64,000 bases of DNA, taken from the NCBI RefSeq assembly GCF_014174495.1, contig NZ_JACJHR010000034.1:1-64000 (forward strand), read 5' to 3'. Below the pieces are notes generated by a model. That model did not search any database. It saw nothing but the letters and a program-made list of their open reading frames with translations, and had not been told where the DNA came from. Source of the stretch: Amycolatopsis echigonensis. Its GTDB lineage: Bacteria > Actinomycetota > Actinomycetes > Mycobacteriales > Pseudonocardiaceae. Shown here one piece after another: positions 61,097 to 64,000 of the stretch; position 1 is the first letter of the stretch, and the number at the start of each line of letters is the position of its first letter. Made by a program: the position numbers and the translations under genes.

Positions 61097-62728
61097 ATGC
61101 CGGGCATGGCCTCCCTCAACCGTCGCCGATTTCTCGGCCTCGCCGCGCTGAACTCCGCAGCGGCCCTTGGACTGACCAGCATTTCGGCGACAACCGCGCG
61201 CGCCGCGACGCCTTCGCCGCTGCCGGATTACTCGCCTGCGGTGGTGATCGGGACCGGGTACGGCGCGGCCGTCACCGCGCTGCGGCTCGGCGAGGCGGGC
61301 GTGCCCACGGTGATGCTCGAAATGGGCCAGTTGTGGAACGAAGCGGGGCCGGACGGCAAGGTCTTCTGCGACATGCTGAAGCCGGACCGGCGGTCGATGT
61401 GGTTCAAGAAGCGCACTGAGGCGCCGCTCGCGTCGTTCCTGTGGCTGGACGTCGCGAACCACGACATCGATCCGTACGCCGGGGTCCTGGACCGGGTGAA
61501 CTACGGCGGGATGTCGGTGTACGTCGGCCGCGGCGTCGGCGGCGGATCGCTGGTGAACGGCGCGATGGCGGTGCAGCCGAAGCGTTCGTACTTCGAGGAA
61601 ATCCTGCCGCGGGTGGACGCCGATGAGATGTACGGCAAGTACTACCCGCGCGCCAATGCGGGGCTCGGCGTAAACCACATCGACGAGGACTGGTTCGAGA
61701 CCTGCAAGTCCTACCAATTCGCCCGCGTTTCCCGGAAAGCCGCGCAGAAAACCGGGCTGAAGACCACGTTCGTGCCGAGCGTCTACGACTTCGAGTACAT
61801 GAAGAAGGAAGAGGCGGGCACGGTCGAACGCTCGGCGCTGGCGTCCGAGGTCATCTACGGCAACAACCACGGAAAACGTTCGCTGGACAAGACGTATCTC
61901 GCCGCCGCGCTCGGCACCGGGCACGTGACCATCCAGACGCTGCACCAGGTCCGCGAGATCATCCAGCAGCCGGACGGCACGTACACGCTCGTCGTCCGCG
62001 AATCCGACGCGCTCGGGAATGTGCTCGCCACCAAGCATTTGTCCACGAAGTACCTGTTCCTCGGGGCGGGCAGCCTCGGATCCACCGAACTGCTGGTGCG
62101 CGCCCGCGACACCGGACGGCTGCCGCGCCTGTCCGAGGCCGTCGGGCAGGGCTGGGGCACCAACGGCAACGTGATGCTCGGCCGCGCCAACCACGTGTGG
62201 GACACGACCGGCAGCCTCGAGGCCGGGATGCCCGCGCTCGGCATCGACGACTGGGACAACCCGACGCATCCCGTGTTCGCCGAGATCGCGCCGGTGCCCG
62301 CCGGGCTCGAAACGTGGGCGAGCCTGTATCTGGCGATCACCAAGAACCCGGAACGCGGCCACTTCACCTACGACGCCGCGAGCGATTCGGCGAAACTGCA
62401 GTGGACGCCGGATCAGGGGCAGCCGTCGATCGACGCGGCGAAGTCGCTGTTCGACCGGATCAACAAGGCGAACTCCACGATCTACCGCTACGACCTCTTC
62501 GGCGACACGCGAGCGTTCGAGAACCGCTTCACCTACCACCCGCTCGGCGGATTGGTGCTCGGCGAAGCGACCGACGACTACGGGCGCGTGAAGGGGTACC
62601 GGAACCTGTACGTGACGGACGGTTCGCTGATTCCGGGCAGCACCGGCGTGAACCCGTTCGTGACGATCACCGCGCTGGCCGAGCGCAATATCGAACGGGT
62701 CATCGCGGAGGACGGCGTGCGCGCCTAG
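61097..62728 (+). CDS. Cholesterol oxidase (GMC family), Tat-exported
   Basis: This 543-residue secreted FAD oxidase of the Streptomyces ChoA type oxidises and isomerises cholesterol to cholest-4-en-3-one. A Tat signal NRRRFLGLAAL (8-18) is cleaved after ARA (about residue 36). FAD loop GTGYGA is at 52-57, NGAMAVQPKRSYF follows, and the catalytic set is HPLGG (His) and NPFVTITALAERN (Asn) near the C-terminus. ATG at 61097 was chosen; ATG at 61106 is also possible. It is likely monocistronic, with a weak AAACG-N11-CGTTT repeat upstream. Confidence 0.95.
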   Translation: MPGMASLNRRRFLGLAALNSAAALGLTSISATTARAATPSPLPDYSPAVVIGTGYGAAVTALRLGEAGVPTVMLEMGQLWNEAGPDGKVFCDMLKPDRRSMWFKKRTEAPLASFLWLDVANHDIDPYAGVLDRVNYGGMSVYVGRGVGGGSLVNGAMAVQPKRSYFEEILPRVDADEMYGKYYPRANAGLGVNHIDEDWFETCKSYQFARVSRKAAQKTGLKTTFVPSVYDFEYMKKEEAGTVERSALASEVIYGNNHGKRSLDKTYLAAALGTGHVTIQTLHQVREIIQQPDGTYTLVVRESDALGNVLATKHLSTKYLFLGAGSLGSTELLVRARDTGRLPRLSEAVGQGWGTNGNVMLGRANHVWDTTGSLEAGMPALGIDDWDNPTHPVFAEIAPVPAGLETWASLYLAITKNPERGHFTYDAASDSAKLQWTPDQGQPSIDAAKSLFDRINKANSTIYRYDLFGDTRAFENRFTYHPLGGLVLGEATDDYGRVKGYRNLYVTDGSLIPGSTGVNPFVTITALAERNIERVIAEDGVRA

Positions 62729-63333
62729 CGGTGCGCTGACCGCAGCTTTTCGTAGTACGCCACGCAATCGGCGTATGAGGGCAGCAGGCCCTGGTCGAGC
62801 GCTTCGGCCAGGGTCGGCGCTGCTTTGTCCTTTTCGGACACGATCGGCGTCAGTTCGGCGGGCCAGGGCAGGCCGAGCGCGGGGTCGAGCGGGTTGACGC
62901 CGTGCTCGCCGGCCGGGTTGTAGGGCTCCGAGCAGAGATACGCCATCACGGTGTTGTCTTCCAGCGCGATGAAGGCGTGCCCGATTCCTTCGGCCACGTA
63001 CACCGCGCGGAACTCGGCCGAATCGAGCCGCACCGCGTCCCATTCGCCGAACGTCGGCGAGCCGACGCGCAGGTCGACCACCACGTCCAGCAGCGACCCG
63101 CCCGGGCAGTAGACGTACTTCGCCTGGCCCGGCGGGGTGTCGGCGAAGTGCACGCCGCGGATCGTTCCCGCGCGGGAAACGCTGTGGTTCGTCTGCGCGA
63201 CGCGCAGCGGATGCCCGGCCGCGCGGACGATCGCCTCCTCCTGGAACGGCGCTACGAACAGCCCGCGTTCGTCGGGGAAGACGCGCGGGACGAACTCGAA
63301 AGCGCCGGAGACCTTGAGCGGGCGGAAGTCCAT
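62725..63333 (-). CDS. dTDP-4-dehydrorhamnose 3,5-epimerase-like (RmlC family)
   Basis: This 202-residue cupin sugar epimerase has RGLFVAPFQEE, RVAQTNHSVSRAGTIRGVHF (catalytic His62) and QAKYVYCPGGSLLDVVVDLR. EGIGHAFIALEDNTVMAYLC matches the product side. It is either the rhamnose-pathway RmlC or a 5-epimerase for a deoxysugar of a natural product; no other deoxysugar gene is here to decide. ATG at 63333 follows AGGGTGG. The stop overlaps that of the convergent cholesterol oxidase gene. Confidence 0.92.
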   Translation of the reverse strand: MDFRPLKVSGAFEFVPRVFPDERGLFVAPFQEEAIVRAAGHPLRVAQTNHSVSRAGTIRGVHFADTPPGQAKYVYCPGGSLLDVVVDLRVGSPTFGEWDAVRLDSAEFRAVYVAEGIGHAFIALEDNTVMAYLCSEPYNPAGEHGVNPLDPALGLPWPAELTPIVSEKDKAAPTLAEALDQGLLPSYADCVAYYEKLRSAHR

Positions 63334-63655
63334 GGCCGCCACCCTATCGAGTGCGTTGTCCGGAGCCGGAACGGAACTGCTTCCGAAACCGGACGGACGT
63401 CTTGGGAATCGCGAATCTGTGACATGAGCCGCACCGAGGGGTCGGGCCCGGCCGGGGGCCTGTCATGATTGACGGACCGCAGCGTCGGCGGCCATCGCCA
63501 CACCCCACGGATCGGATGGCCGCGCAGACGCCTCGCCGACAGGCCGGCGCTACCGCGCTGGGCTGCCGTCCGGAGGACGAGTTCCCACTCTCGACGGGCG
63601 CTTCTCCGCCCGTCGACCAGGTGGTCCCCCGCTCGCAGTCCCAGGAGTACGTTCG

Positions 63656-64000
63656 ATGACCCAGACCCATCCGCCCGCTTCCGTCATTCCCACGACAGGA
63701 ACCCCGATGACCGACCAGGCCAGCACCGTCGCGGCCGTGACCGACGCCGAGATCTTCGCCGGGCACGAGGGCGGCAAGCTCTCCGTGGCGGCGACCCGGC
63801 CGATCTCCGACCCGCGCGACCTCTCGATCGCCTACACGCCTGGTGTGGCGAAGGTGAGCCGGGCGATCGCCGAGGACGCGGCCAAGGCGAAGCGGTACAC
63901 CTGGGCGGACCGGCTCGTGGCAGTGGTCAGCGACGGCACCGCGGTGCTCGGCCTCGGGGACATCGGCGCGAGCGCGTCGCTGCCGGTCATGGAGGGCAAA
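63656..64000 (+). CDS. Malic enzyme (NAD(P)-dependent), 5' part
   Basis: These first 115 residues of a malate oxidoreductase that decarboxylates malate to pyruvate run off the window. Recognisable blocks are GGKLSVAATRPI, AYTPGVAKVSRAIAED (tyrosine and binding region), and VVSDGTAVLGLGDIGASASLPVMEGK (in part), all typical of the bacterial ME family. ATG at 63656 has AGGAG eight bases upstream; a second ATG at 63707 would remove a loose N-terminus. Confidence 0.93.
   Translation, partial: MTQTHPPASVIPTTGTPMTDQASTVAAVTDAEIFAGHEGGKLSVAATRPISDPRDLSIAYTPGVAKVSRAIAEDAAKAKRYTWADRLVAVVSDGTAVLGLGDIGASASLPVMEGK

Overview
The window is chromosomal DNA from a high-GC actinomycete. The codons are strongly G/C-ending, GTG and TTG starts are common, and ATGA/GTGA overlaps link many genes. 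The backbone gene order follows, from memory of that genome, the Mycobacterium tuberculosis Rv3260c-to-Rv3214 segment: whiB2, manB, manA, ahcY, tmk, mtrA-mtrB-lpqB, comF, hpf, secA1, rsgA, sigH/rshA, pdtaS, whiB1, gpm2-like. The genes in between suggest a Pseudonocardiales member, for example an Amycolatopsis-like organism. This is inferred from family content, not from a database match. I see no CRISPR array, rRNA, tRNA, insertion sequence or phage.

Layout. 1-2.4 kb: the 3' end of mshB with two membrane-related partners and a site-2-type protease. 2.6-12 kb: whiB2, a very large membrane glycosyltransferase, and the mannose-activation cluster (degenerate metallopeptidase, DUF3499, manB, Trm112-like, SIS-like protein, manA). 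12-17.9 kb: a cation efflux protein, an amino-acid permease, a sortase-anchored surface protein, and a multi-pass membrane protein with a lipase-like domain lacking the usual nucleophile. 18-29.5 kb: ahcY and tmk are separated from each other and from mtrA by accessory cassettes: a VapBC-type pair, two XRE regulators, a YbaK protein, a TetR/SDR pair, and a dimethylglycine/sarcosine catabolic operon with an IclR regulator. 29.7-39.2 kb: mtrA-mtrB-lpqB-comF, then hpf and secA. 39.4-47.9 kb: Rv3235-family protein, HAD-like protein, TrmH methyltransferase, WS/DGAT-like protein, two paralogous lipoproteins, rsgA, SRAP and an alpha/beta hydrolase. 48-52.7 kb: an esterase/MBL-hydrolase operon facing a double-AsnC regulator, then a methyltransferase and a second YbaK. 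52.7-60.4 kb: sigR-rsrA, the 24-residue ribosomal protein bL37, pdtaS, a frameshifted GNAT gene, whiB1, a lipid kinase, a GNAT and a phosphatase. 60.5-64 kb: DUF4442 protein, cholesterol oxidase, RmlC-like epimerase and the start of a malic enzyme.

How the genes work together. The backbone groups redox homeostasis (mshB, sigR/rsrA, WhiB proteins), envelope building and export (manB/manA, glycosyltransferase, SecA, MtrAB-LpqB) and ribosome maintenance (HPF, bL37, RsgA). Several regulatory sites can be read directly. There is a sigma-R consensus promoter in front of an in-frame extended sigR. A CRP-type palindrome lies upstream of whiB1. Palindromes occupy the XRE/ybaK and TetR/SDR divergent spacers, and nested inverted repeats lie in front of the AsnC-type regulator.

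I did not find a clearly new multi-gene system. The best leads are the two-isoform sigR arrangement, the lipase-like membrane protein without its serine, the WS/DGAT protein with HQxxxDG, two related hairpins at convergent gene ends, a roughly 25-bp motif shared by two intergenic regions, and a GNAT gene with two single-base lesions.
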